In this document: positions 28,023 to 35,612 of the stretch, piece by piece
Layout: the number at the start of each line of letters is the position of its first letter
Numbering within the stretch: the stretch's first letter is position 1
Assembly (NCBI GenBank): GCA_024330265.1
Contig: JANDLT010000008.1
Coordinates: 42,964-106,963 of the forward strand
Length of the DNA: 64,000 nucleotides
Source: Pyrinomonadaceae bacterium MAG19_C2-C3
GTDB taxonomy: Bacteria; Acidobacteriota; Blastocatellia; Pyrinomonadales; Pyrinomonadaceae
Direction: 5' to 3'
The notes under the pieces: model-generated
Seen by the model: the letters and a program-made list of their open reading frames with translations, nothing else
What the model was told of the DNA's origin: nothing
Database searches by the model: none
Position numbers and translations under genes: made by a program

Positions 28023-28029
28023 AAGGACG
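28023..28029 (+). promoter_or_regulatory. Ribosome binding site deciding a TTG start
   Basis: AAGGACG lies 7 nt before the TTG at 28037 but 16 nt before the next in-frame ATG at 28046. The spacing favours TTG as the start of the SIS-domain gene. Confidence 0.6.
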
Positions 28030-28036
28030 AATCATC

Positions 28037-29071
28037 TTGTCATTGATGTTGCAGGAAATCGCGGCACAGCCCGCCGCCCTTGAGCAGACCATTTACGCCG
28101 AACGCGAAAAGGTCGCGCGCCTCGCACAGGCGGTGCGTGCGCGTGACATTGATTTGATTGTTCTTGTGGCACGCGGCAGCAGCGACAATGCCGCGTTGTT
28201 CGGTCGCTATCTTTTGGAAGTGACGACCGGCATTCCCGTCTCGCTCGCCGCTCCGAGCGTCTATACGCTCTACAACGCCGAACTCCGTTTGAGCCGCGCC
28301 CTCGTCATAGGCGTCTCGCAATCGGGCGAAGGCGAAGACATCAACACCGTTCTCGCACAGGCACGCCGCGCCGGAGCATTGACCGTCGGCATCACCAACG
28401 AAGCCGCGTCAACGATGACGACGATTGTTGATGAAGTGCTGTTGATGCACGGCGGGCGCGAATGCTCCGTCGCCGCGACCAAGACTTATACGGGACAACT
28501 TCTGTTGTTCTATATGCTCGCCGCCGCCCTTGACGACGATTCGCACAGAATCGAATACGAACGCATACCGGAATACGCCGCGCAAGCTTTAGGGCTTCGC
28601 CCGCGCATCGAAGAACTCGTCGAGCGTTATGTGTTCATGGAAAATTGTATCGTCGTCGGGCGCGGTTTCGCTTACGCCAACGCTTACGAATTCGCGCTCA
28701 AACTTATGGAGACGTGTTATGTCGTCGCGGAAAGGTTTTCGAGTGCCGACTTTTTACACGGTCCGTTGGCGATGATTGAGCGACACTTTCCGGTGCTGGT
28801 TTTCGCTCCGCCCGGCGAGACGCTTAACGGCGCGGGCGAACTCCTCACACGCTTGCGCGAACTTCACGCCGACACGCTCGTCATCACTTCGGATGCGAAT
28901 GTCGCGGCGCAAGCTTCACGGTGCGTGATGATGCCCGCCGCGATTGATGAACTTCATCACGCGATTCCGTACATCATTCCGGCGCAACTTTTCGCCGCCC
29001 TCTTAGCCGCCGCCAAAGGCTTGAACCCCGATGCCCCGCGTTCACTCTCGAAAGTCACGCGCACGCTGTAA
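28037..29071 (+). CDS. SIS-domain sugar-phosphate isomerase/deaminase (GlmS-isomerase-like, lacking glutaminase domain)
   Basis: 344 residues with two SIS domains at about 35-165 and 200-330. Seen motifs: SQSGEGEDI and ATKTYTGQ in the first domain, SADFLHGPLAMIE in the second, and a C-terminal SKVTRTL. These correspond to the sugar-phosphate-binding blocks of the isomerase half of glucosamine-fructose-6-phosphate aminotransferase. The N-terminal glutamine amidotransferase domain is absent. Known: stand-alone proteins of this build include NagB-II-type glucosamine-6-phosphate deaminases and AgaS-type enzymes. Inference: cytosolic amino-sugar phosphate catabolism; the substrate cannot be settled from sequence alone. 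The TTG start is favoured by a well-spaced AAGGA. No sugar transporter or kinase is adjacent; it appears to be transcribed alone. Confidence 0.85.
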   Translation: MSLMLQEIAAQPAALEQTIYAEREKVARLAQAVRARDIDLIVLVARGSSDNAALFGRYLLEVTTGIPVSLAAPSVYTLYNAELRLSRALVIGVSQSGEGEDINTVLAQARRAGALTVGITNEAASTMTTIVDEVLLMHGGRECSVAATKTYTGQLLLFYMLAAALDDDSHRIEYERIPEYAAQALGLRPRIEELVERYVFMENCIVVGRGFAYANAYEFALKLMETCYVVAERFSSADFLHGPLAMIERHFPVLVFAPPGETLNGAGELLTRLRELHADTLVITSDANVAAQASRCVMMPAAIDELHHAIPYIIPAQLFAALLAAAKGLNPDAPRSLSKVTRTL

Positions 29072-29132
29072 AGTTAAGTGCGAAGTTGAATAGACGCGGT
29101 CTCATAGATGTCTCTCTCTGCGCGTCTCTGCT

Positions 29133-29278
29133 CTAAATCAAATCACGCAACATTGGGACAGATGTAGGGGCAGGGCTTGTCCCTGCCCGTCTTCTTCTTC
29201 CGAAAACACGGGCAGGGACAAGCCCTGCCCCTACAATTATTCGTTCGTTGTGTGCCAATATCTTGGGTTCTGATTTAG
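29133..29278. repeat. Palindromic MITE-like element, copy 2
   Basis: Same structure as 25-171: CTAAATC and GATTTAG at the ends, a GGGGCAGGGCTTGTCCCTGCCC core and its complement, and a conserved TTCGTTCGTTGTG segment in the right half. The spacers have diverged, so the copies are not recent duplicates. It lies between two plus-strand genes. Confidence 0.75.
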
Positions 29279-29338
29279 GCAAACAAGCCAACCGCGCACG
29301 AACTCACGACATCAAGATAAAAACGTCAAATTGTTTTT

Positions 29339-30448
29339 ATGTTCAATATGCAAAGCAATCTTTCAAAAGCATTTCTGTTTCGCCTCTCAATAATAACTTT
29401 GAGCATCGCGCTCATTGCTCCGACTTCATTCGCGCAAAACACGCGACCCTTGACGCAAACGGAATTTATGCAAATGGTGACGCGCCTCTCTTCGCAACCG
29501 GAAAACTTAAACACCGTCATCGAAGAACTTCGCTCACGCGGCATCGGTTTTGAAGTCACGCGCGGCATACGCTCAGTCGTCGCCACGCGCAGCCGCAACG
29601 ATGCCACGCTTCGCCGCACGCTTGACGAAGCCGAACGGCGCAGGCTCAACCCGAACGGTTCGACCGTCCCGCCGGAAGCTGAATCCGCCGCCCTGCTTGA
29701 AGAAGCACGCGCCGCGACGCTTGCCGCCGCCGAAGGCTTGCCCGACTTTTTAGTCAAGCAACTCGTGACACGTTCTTACGCACGCGGCACGTCGAAAAGT
29801 TGGATTACCGCCGACCGTTTGACCGTTCTCGTTTCTTACCGTGAAGGCTTGGGCGAAAGGTATAAGTTGGTGTTCAAAAATGACCAAGCCGTGATCGACG
29901 AGGGCGAACGCGGCAGCTACGCGCAGACCGAAGGCACGACTTCGACCGGAGAATTCGCGTCACGCTTAACCGCCCTGTTTGCACCGGAAACACAGGCGGA
30001 GTTCAAAGCCGTTGACACGGACATTTTGCGCGACCGTCGAACGATTATTTATGAATACGCGGTTAAGCAAAGCAACTCGAAGCATCGCATCTCCGCCACC
30101 GCACCGGGCGGCGTGACGGAAGCCGAAGCCGTCATCGTCGGCTATCAAGGCAAAATCTGGATTGACCGCGAAACCCGCCGCGTCCTTCGCCTCGAAAGCA
30201 CGGCGATTGATATTCCGGCGAGTTTCCCCGTCAGTGCCGCCGTCAGCCGCATTGATTACGATTGGGCGACGATAAACAACAAACGATACCTGATGCCCTT
30301 GCGCGCCGAACTGGAATTAACCGCCGGACGCGAGCAGAACATCGTGCAGACGCGCAACGACATACGCTTTCGCAACTACCGCAAATTCGGCTCGGAACTC
30401 GAAATCATCATTGACGATGACGACGAAGAACCGCCGTCCGGCAACTAA
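29339..30448 (+). CDS. Secreted protein of unknown function
   Basis: 369 residues. Seen: a signal peptide (hydrophobic to about residue 30, ending SFAQ) and an Ala/Glu/Arg-rich helical region at about 50-135. A beta-rich part follows with GKIWIDRETRRVLRLESTA near 270-290, a pattern frequent in exported Acidobacteriota proteins of LolA/sigma-E-regulator-like fold. The C-terminus is strongly acidic (IIDDDDEEPPSGN). The family was not recognised with certainty, so no function is assigned. Alternative start at the second Met (29348). It is not obviously in an operon with the downstream DUF433 gene, which starts 71 nt later. Confidence 0.7.
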   Translation: MFNMQSNLSKAFLFRLSIITLSIALIAPTSFAQNTRPLTQTEFMQMVTRLSSQPENLNTVIEELRSRGIGFEVTRGIRSVVATRSRNDATLRRTLDEAERRRLNPNGSTVPPEAESAALLEEARAATLAAAEGLPDFLVKQLVTRSYARGTSKSWITADRLTVLVSYREGLGERYKLVFKNDQAVIDEGERGSYAQTEGTTSTGEFASRLTALFAPETQAEFKAVDTDILRDRRTIIYEYAVKQSNSKHRISATAPGGVTEAEAVIVGYQGKIWIDRETRRVLRLESTAIDIPASFPVSAAVSRIDYDWATINNKRYLMPLRAELELTAGREQNIVQTRNDIRFRNYRKFGSELEIIIDDDDEEPPSGN

Positions 30449-30519
30449 GCTGCGATTAAGCCGCGTGATGTGCGTTCAAGATTCAATCGCGTTAAAACTT
30501 TCCTGTTATCATTTCGATT

Positions 30520-30759
30520 ATGGATTACCGAAACATTATTACCATCGAACCGGGCAAGCGAAGCGGTCAACCTTGCATTCGTGGTTTGCGTATGACCGTG
30601 CGGGATGTACTTGAGTATTTGGCTGGCGGGATGAGCGAAGATGAAATCCTAGACGATTTTCCCGACTTGACGCGCGAAGACATTCGAGCGTGTCTGGCAT
30701 TTGCGGCTGACCGCGAACGAAGGTTGGCACTTTTGCCGCAGTATGAAATTACTGTTTGA
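30520..30759 (+). CDS. DUF433 antitoxin-like protein
   Basis: 79 residues matching the DUF433 family almost end to end: ITIEPGKRSGQPCIRG, then VLEYLAGGMSEDEILDDFP and LTREDIRACLAFAADRE, a compact helix-turn-helix-like fold. Known: DUF433 proteins pair with DUF5615 PIN-like proteins as a type II toxin-antitoxin module (VapB45/VapC45-like) and usually bind DNA to repress their own operon. The 3' end overlaps the next gene by 17 nt, so the two are translationally coupled. The start ATG has no clear ribosome site. Confidence 0.85.
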   Translation: MDYRNIITIEPGKRSGQPCIRGLRMTVRDVLEYLAGGMSEDEILDDFPDLTREDIRACLAFAADRERRLALLPQYEITV

Positions 30760-31075
30760 CCAAAACCTTTCGTGGCGACTGCCGAGTAAATTAGCCGACC
30801 TGTATCCCGACAGCCGACACATCCGCGAGGTAGGATTAAAGCAATCCGAAGATGTTGATGTTTGGGAGTACGCGAAATCAAACGGCTTCGTTATTGTTTC
30901 AAAAGATACGGACTTTCAACAGCGCAGTTGGCTTTATGGTTACCCACCGAAAGTTATTTGGTTGCGTGTCGGCAACTGCAAGGTTCAGATTATCGAAGAT
31001 TTGTTGCGTCGTTATTCGGTAGCGATTCACACCTTCGGATTGGACGCAGCAAAATCGTATTTACCTTTACCGTGA
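30743..31075 (+). CDS. DUF5615 PIN-like toxin/nuclease
   Basis: 110 residues. Seen: MKLLFDQNLSWRLPSKLAD at the N-terminus and IVSKDTDFQQRS in the middle, which carry the acidic residues expected of a Mut7-C/PIN-like nuclease fold, then PPKVIWLRVGNC. Known: DUF5615 proteins are the toxin partners of DUF433 antitoxins and are presumed RNases. The frame is open 42 nt further upstream, but the ATG at 30743 gives the conserved N-terminus and a 17-nt overlap with the antitoxin. Its last 9 bases overlap the 3' end of the convergent histidine kinase gene, which leaves no room for a terminator. Confidence 0.85.
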   Translation: MKLLFDQNLSWRLPSKLADLYPDSRHIREVGLKQSEDVDVWEYAKSNGFVIVSKDTDFQQRSWLYGYPPKVIWLRVGNCKVQIIEDLLRRYSVAIHTFGLDAAKSYLPLP

Positions 31076-34000
31076 CTTAACCGTCGCGTCTGGCACACGC
31101 AATGTCAAACGTGTGCCGGAACTGTTTTCATCGTTCGATGTCCATTCGAGACGCGCCGCGATGAGCGAGGCGCGGGCGTGCATGTTGGTGATGCCGCGCC
31201 CGCGTTTGACGTGCGCGGGATTGAATGACGCGCCGTCGTTTTCAACCGCGATGTATAAAGCCCCGTCCGTTTCAAACTTGACGGTCAAAGAAACAACGCT
31301 TGCCCGCGCGTGGCGTGTGATGTTCGATAAGGCTTCCTGCACAATGCGGTAAAGTTGAATCTGAACGCTTACCGGCAAACCCAAACGCTCGTCTAAACTT
31401 TCATCACACGCAAACTTGTAAGCGAAGCGCGCGTCGGCGGGAAGTTGCGCGCACGCCTCAACGAGACTCCATTCGAGGGCGGCAGCAAGCCCGACGTTTT
31501 CCAATACCGACGGACTCAAATCTTCACAGATGCGGCGCACCTCGACGGACACCGCTTCGATACGGTCGCGCACGGTGAAGGCTTCGGGCGTGTGCGCCTT
31601 TGTCTCATCGAAGTGAAGCGAGAGGCGGCGCAAATCGGCGAGCGTCTGGTCGTGAAGGTCGCGTGCGATGCGGCGACGTTCGCTTTCGGCTTCATTAGCG
31701 AGAGCGAGACGCGCCCCCGTCAGTTCACGGTTGACGCGAGAGAGTTCGCCGCCCGCGAGTCGCAAACGGCGGTTCTGTATTGCGCCCCAAACGAGCGTGC
31801 CGAGCGCGAGGGCGAGCAGAGTGGAGAGGGCGAGAGTCGTCGCCGGAAAGGGCGGCGGCTCGATTGTGAAATTGAAGGCGAGCGCGTCGGCTTCGGTTAA
31901 ATCAACCGTGAAGGTGTGCGCCGCGATTCGGTAATTTCCGGGCGCGAGGTCAATCGCCGTGAAGTTCGGGCTTGAGGTGAATTGACGTTTTACGTTGCGC
32001 CCGTTTTCATCCTGCAAAGTAAAACCGTATTGATACTTTTGCGGAAACGTGCGGCTGCTAATCCCCGCGACTTCGACGCTCACATCGTTTTGCGGGTACG
32101 CGAAACGCCACGCCGGAAGCGTGGACGCGCGGCTGTTCGATGTCACAAAAAGCGGGCGCGAGTTTGTGCGCGTCCACGCCGCGAGCGGTGCGACGGATGA
32201 AGTTTTATAGCGCACGAGTCCCTGACTTGTGCCGGTTAAAATCGTGCGCGAGAATCCGTCGTTATTGCCTTTGTCATTGTTATGAACGGGCAAGGGAAGC
32301 ACCGCGAAAGCGTTTGGCGACGGTAAGCCCTGCTCGACGGCAAGCGAAGATTTAAGGATTCCATAATCATCGTTCATGCGAAGCGTCACCACGCCGCCGC
32401 CGTCAACCGCGCACCACATTTGCGCCGCTCCGTTTTCATCAACCACGCGCACACTGCGAACGCTGCCTTCAACCTGCAAACTAAGTTCACCCGCGCGCCA
32501 CAGATAAAGACCCTTCGACGTGGCGAACCACAAACCCCGTGTCACGTTTCCGGCGATGTCCCACACCCCTGCGTCACTTAACGGCGCGAGAGCTTCCAAA
32601 GCCGTGACACGTTCGCCGTCAAAGGCGAATGCTCCGCGCGTCGTGCCAATCCATAAACGCCCGTCGCTTCCGTTACCTTCGGCGTACAAACTGACGGGTT
32701 CACGCAATGCGGCGGGCAGCTTATCAACCGGAACATTTGAAAGAAGCGGCGTGCGTCGGTTCGCATCAAGCGTCATGTCGAGACGTTCGACTCCGCGCCC
32801 GAAAACCGCGAGATAAGTTTGCCCGCGCCACCGTGCGACCGCGCGCACACTCGCCGCGTCGCGCTTCATCGCGTCGTTCGTATCATCGGCTTTTATATCG
32901 AACGTCCGCCCTTCGACGTTCGCATCATCCGTGTTTGCCTTCGCCCGCCCGACGTATAAACCGGAAGCCGTACCGATGAACAGATGACCCGCGTTATCTT
33001 CGCCTATCGCGTGAACGATGCGCCCCGATAAATCGTCAACCGCCAGCCAGCGCGCGTTCGTTTCATCGAATCGAAACAAGCCGCTTTGCGTGCCGCACCA
33101 CAGCCCGCCGTCGCTTGTCCGATATAAGGTGCGAATAAAATTTGCGCCCGCACCGGCGGCGATGCTTTCGATGTGAACCGCTCCGCCGTCATAGCGACAC
33201 ACGCCGCGATTCGTGCCGAACCACGCGACCCCTTCGCGGTCAACCAGCACGCAGTTGATTTGATTCGACACCAAGCCGCCGCCCGTATTCTCAAACGTCC
33301 AACGCTCAAAACTCCCTTGCGGGCGACGCCGCATCACGCCGCGCGCCTGCGTCCCAATCCACAACGCACCGTCTTTATCGAAGCCGAGAGCGTTGACGTT
33401 CCCGGTATCAATATCGGTGATGTGATTCGTCTCACTCGTATCGGGAGATGCGACGTATAAACCGCTCGCGGCGAAGGCGGTTTGCGCTCCGAACCACAAC
33501 GCTTCATCGTCGGGATTGATGTTGTTCGCGGCGATGTTCGCGGTAATCGCTTCGACGAAAAAAGGGCGCGGGCGCACAAGGCGTTCACGCATCGTGCCGT
33601 CTTCAAGGATGAGAAGCCCGCGCCCGCGTGTGCCGATGAAAAGCTTGTCACGGTAATAAGCAAGGCTTGTAATTTCGACGGGCGAAGCGTCTGACGTGGC
33701 GGCGTCGGAAGCCTTTTGGAGAAGCAAGGAGTCTTCAATTTTCGTGACGGTGAAAACCGTTTCGCTAATATCGTTTCTTTCATCATCAGCATCGTTTCTT
33801 TCATTCGTCCGACATTCAAACAACGCTCCGCGTGTCGCAAGCATAACCACGCGCGCATCGGGCGATGAGGCAATCGCGGTGATGCGTGCGTCGCGCGTCT
33901 CGTTGATAAATTCCCACCTCGCGCCCGTGCGCCGTACCGCTCCCGCGTTTGTGCCAATCCATAACGCACCGCGCCCGTCAACATGGAGAGCCGAAACCGC

Positions 34001-34324
34001 GCTCCCACGCGCAACGTCATCGAGCATCACGGTTTCAACTCGATGACCGTCAAAGCGCGCGAGTCCGGCATCCATCCCAATCCAGATGATACCGTCCCTA
34101 TCCTGCGCGACGGCGCGCACGCTGTTTGACGGCAAACCGTGAAACACCGTGATTGCTCCCCACTGATGTTGAACATCGGTTGTCGCGTCGCGTGGTGTGT
34201 CGTATGTCGTATCGAAATTTTCGCCCGCCTCATCAATCGCCAACCCGACGGGCGACACCAATACGACGCACAACGAGACGCACAGGATGAATTGAAGAAG
34301 CGTGTGAAGAAAAGCGGCGGACAT
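31067..34324 (-). CDS. Propeller sensor histidine kinase (two-component regulator propeller, Y_Y_Y, HisKA_3, HATPase)
   Basis: 1085 residues. Seen: signal peptide (MSAAFLHTLLQF to SPVGLA). Many two-component-regulator propeller repeats follow, each containing a motif such as GIIWIGMDAGLARFDG or GALWIGTNAGAVRR, spanning about 40-740. A Y_Y_Y-type Ig-like domain comes before a transmembrane helix (LALSTLLALALGTLVWG). Then comes HisKA_3 with RIARDLHDQTLADLR (phospho-acceptor about His891) and a HATPase domain with EALSNITRHAR and the GRGITNM glycine box. Known: this class senses periplasmic ligands, often glycans, and signals to LuxR-type regulators. The longer open frame to 34570 runs through a palindromic repeat; ATG at 34324 with GGAAAG upstream and a proper signal peptide is preferred. 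The likely partner is the response regulator at 34660-35415. Confidence 0.88.
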   Translation of the reverse strand: MSAAFLHTLLQFILCVSLCVVLVSPVGLAIDEAGENFDTTYDTPRDATTDVQHQWGAITVFHGLPSNSVRAVAQDRDGIIWIGMDAGLARFDGHRVETVMLDDVARGSAVSALHVDGRGALWIGTNAGAVRRTGARWEFINETRDARITAIASSPDARVVMLATRGALFECRTNERNDADDERNDISETVFTVTKIEDSLLLQKASDAATSDASPVEITSLAYYRDKLFIGTRGRGLLILEDGTMRERLVRPRPFFVEAITANIAANNINPDDEALWFGAQTAFAASGLYVASPDTSETNHITDIDTGNVNALGFDKDGALWIGTQARGVMRRRPQGSFERWTFENTGGGLVSNQINCVLVDREGVAWFGTNRGVCRYDGGAVHIESIAAGAGANFIRTLYRTSDGGLWCGTQSGLFRFDETNARWLAVDDLSGRIVHAIGEDNAGHLFIGTASGLYVGRAKANTDDANVEGRTFDIKADDTNDAMKRDAASVRAVARWRGQTYLAVFGRGVERLDMTLDANRRTPLLSNVPVDKLPAALREPVSLYAEGNGSDGRLWIGTTRGAFAFDGERVTALEALAPLSDAGVWDIAGNVTRGLWFATSKGLYLWRAGELSLQVEGSVRSVRVVDENGAAQMWCAVDGGGVVTLRMNDDYGILKSSLAVEQGLPSPNAFAVLPLPVHNNDKGNNDGFSRTILTGTSQGLVRYKTSSVAPLAAWTRTNSRPLFVTSNSRASTLPAWRFAYPQNDVSVEVAGISSRTFPQKYQYGFTLQDENGRNVKRQFTSSPNFTAIDLAPGNYRIAAHTFTVDLTEADALAFNFTIEPPPFPATTLALSTLLALALGTLVWGAIQNRRLRLAGGELSRVNRELTGARLALANEAESERRRIARDLHDQTLADLRRLSLHFDETKAHTPEAFTVRDRIEAVSVEVRRICEDLSPSVLENVGLAAALEWSLVEACAQLPADARFAYKFACDESLDERLGLPVSVQIQLYRIVQEALSNITRHARASVVSLTVKFETDGALYIAVENDGASFNPAHVKRGRGITNMHARASLIAARLEWTSNDENSSGTRLTLRVPDATVKSR

Positions 34325-34409
34325 AAGGCTTTCCGAAAATGATTGATAGTGATTTTGATTTTGATTTTCTATTTGAAATCGAACATTTGGACTCATCCTA
34401 CTCGGTAGA

Positions 34410-34570
34410 GCGGCTTTGCCGCCCGATGTGCGGAAAGGCTGTGCCTTTCCGTCCCACCCCAAAAAATTATGGCGGCTGCGCCGCCCGCGTTCGAGGCATA
34501 GCCTCGAAGACTTCTCATCTGCTTCACGGTGAGGCGAAGCCCCACCGCACATCAGGCGGCAGAGCCGCAA
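34410..34570. repeat. Palindromic element between response regulator and sensor kinase
   Basis: Outer arms 34410-34433 and 34547-34570 are near-perfect inverted copies (GCGGCTTTGCCGCC and GGCGGCAGAGCCGC with GATGTGCGG between). Several small hairpins lie inside, such as GGAAAGGCTGTGCCTTTCC and CGAGGCATAGCCTCG. The outer flanks carry a direct 16-base repeat, ATTTGAAATYGAACAT, near 34370 and 34592. It may weaken readthrough from the regulator gene into the kinase gene. Confidence 0.65.
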
Positions 34571-34659
34571 AACTTCACCCGCCGGGTAAGGTGAGATTTG
34601 AAATTGAACATCTACAATTCACTCAGAAACATATATAACCTTACATGACTCTTATCGCT

Positions 34660-35415
34660 TTATGATTTGCTCTCAGAAAGAAAGCGTGCGCGGTCGCGCG
34701 TCGTCCATGTTTCGAGTTCGGCGGCGGCGTGTTCGAGGTCTTCGACGTTAATCAAACCCCGCCGCAAGGCTTCGCAGAAAGCGCGCGTGCGCGGGTTAAA
34801 CGCGAGCTTGTCGTAGGCTTCGGCGGGCGTGCCTTCGGACGCGACGTTGAACAGTTTTTCATACAACGTCGCCAGACGGCTTTCTACCCCGCGCATCGTC
34901 AAACAGGTTCGCCGGGCAATCGCCCAGTTCGATAAACCGAGCGCGAGATAATACAAAGCTTCGGCTTCAAATTCAGTTAAGAGCGGACGCTTGAACGAAT
35001 CACGAAACGCCGGGTCAATCATATCCGCTCCGTCTTCCAACACGGCGGCGATGAAACGAAGCAGACGCGATTCGGGATTGTTCTTGTGTATGAAGCCGTA
35101 GGTCGGCGGCGGCGAAACCGAACGCACGATTTTACGAATCTCGTTGATATAGATTTCGTGCGGAAACTGCGTCCAGAAAATGATGCGCGTTGTCGCGTGT
35201 TCGCGCCATATCGCACGCGCCGCTTTGACGCCCGACAAATTCGGCATCTGTATATCGAGTATGCACAGAGACGGGCGCGCGAGAAGCGTTTGACGAACCG
35301 CATCATCACCGTTCGCGCATTCGACGACGGGCAGATGCGCCGGAAATTCGCGCTCAAGTAAAGCGCGCAAATAACTTCGTTGGGCTTCGTTGTCTTCCGC
35401 GATAAGTAAAGTCAT
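34660..35415 (-). CDS. Response regulator with LuxR-type C-terminal HTH
   Basis: 251 residues. Seen: a receiver domain starting MTLLIAEDNEAQ with acidic pocket residues E7/D8, the phospho-acceptor in CILDIQMPNLSG (Asp54), and FIHKNN carrying the conserved Lys. A LuxR/NarL-like helix-turn-helix follows at about 148-205 (LTEFEAEALYYLALGLSNWAIARRTCLT). An extra helical C-terminal tail of about 45 residues is longer than in NarL. It is upstream of the propeller histidine kinase on the same strand, 335 nt apart with a palindromic element between, and is its probable cognate. Inference: a transcription factor controlled by that kinase. Target genes unknown; no repeated binding motif was identified. 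Confidence 0.85.
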   Translation of the reverse strand: MTLLIAEDNEAQRSYLRALLEREFPAHLPVVECANGDDAVRQTLLARPSLCILDIQMPNLSGVKAARAIWREHATTRIIFWTQFPHEIYINEIRKIVRSVSPPPTYGFIHKNNPESRLLRFIAAVLEDGADMIDPAFRDSFKRPLLTEFEAEALYYLALGLSNWAIARRTCLTMRGVESRLATLYEKLFNVASEGTPAEAYDKLAFNPRTRAFCEALRRGLINVEDLEHAAAELETWTTRDRARFLSESKS

Positions 35416-35417
35416 TT

Positions 35418-35478
35418 TTAGTGGATAGTGGATAGTGGATAGTTTAAGACAAGTTCTTCACTATCCACTATCCACTAA
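35418..35478. repeat. Perfect 20-bp inverted repeat of GTGGATA units
   Basis: Arms 35418-35437 and 35459-35478 are exact inverted copies made of tandem AGTGGAT units with a 21-bp loop. It sits directly upstream of the response regulator start on one side and in front of the DUF3142 gene on the other. It is therefore in the shared divergent promoter/leader region. Confidence 0.7.
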
Positions 35479-35612
35479 TCACTGTGGTTTGCCACAGTCG
35501 CGCGGGTGTGCGGAATGCGGTGCGCTCAACCGTCGTCTCCACCTCGCTTGAAGTCGGGAGTTTGAATGAAAATGCGCGCGTTCGTTCATCTCTCAAGCGT
35601 AGAACTCAAACG

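Larger units (their letters stand above)
27224..28036. other. Divergent intergenic region
   Basis: About 810 bases between the divergent giant surface-protein gene and the SIS-domain gene. Next to the giant gene there is a short palindrome of TTCAATTTC type (about 27307-27330). The palindromic element described separately occupies 27447-27657. The remainder up to 27830 contains no convincing frame or RNA gene. It must hold promoters for both flanking genes, but no clear -35/-10 pair was recognised. Confidence 0.5.

Noticed and set aside
34325..34570. N-terminal extension of the histidine kinase
   Set aside because: It runs through a palindromic repeat, puts 82 residues before a normal signal peptide, and a GGAAAG-preceded ATG exists at 34324.
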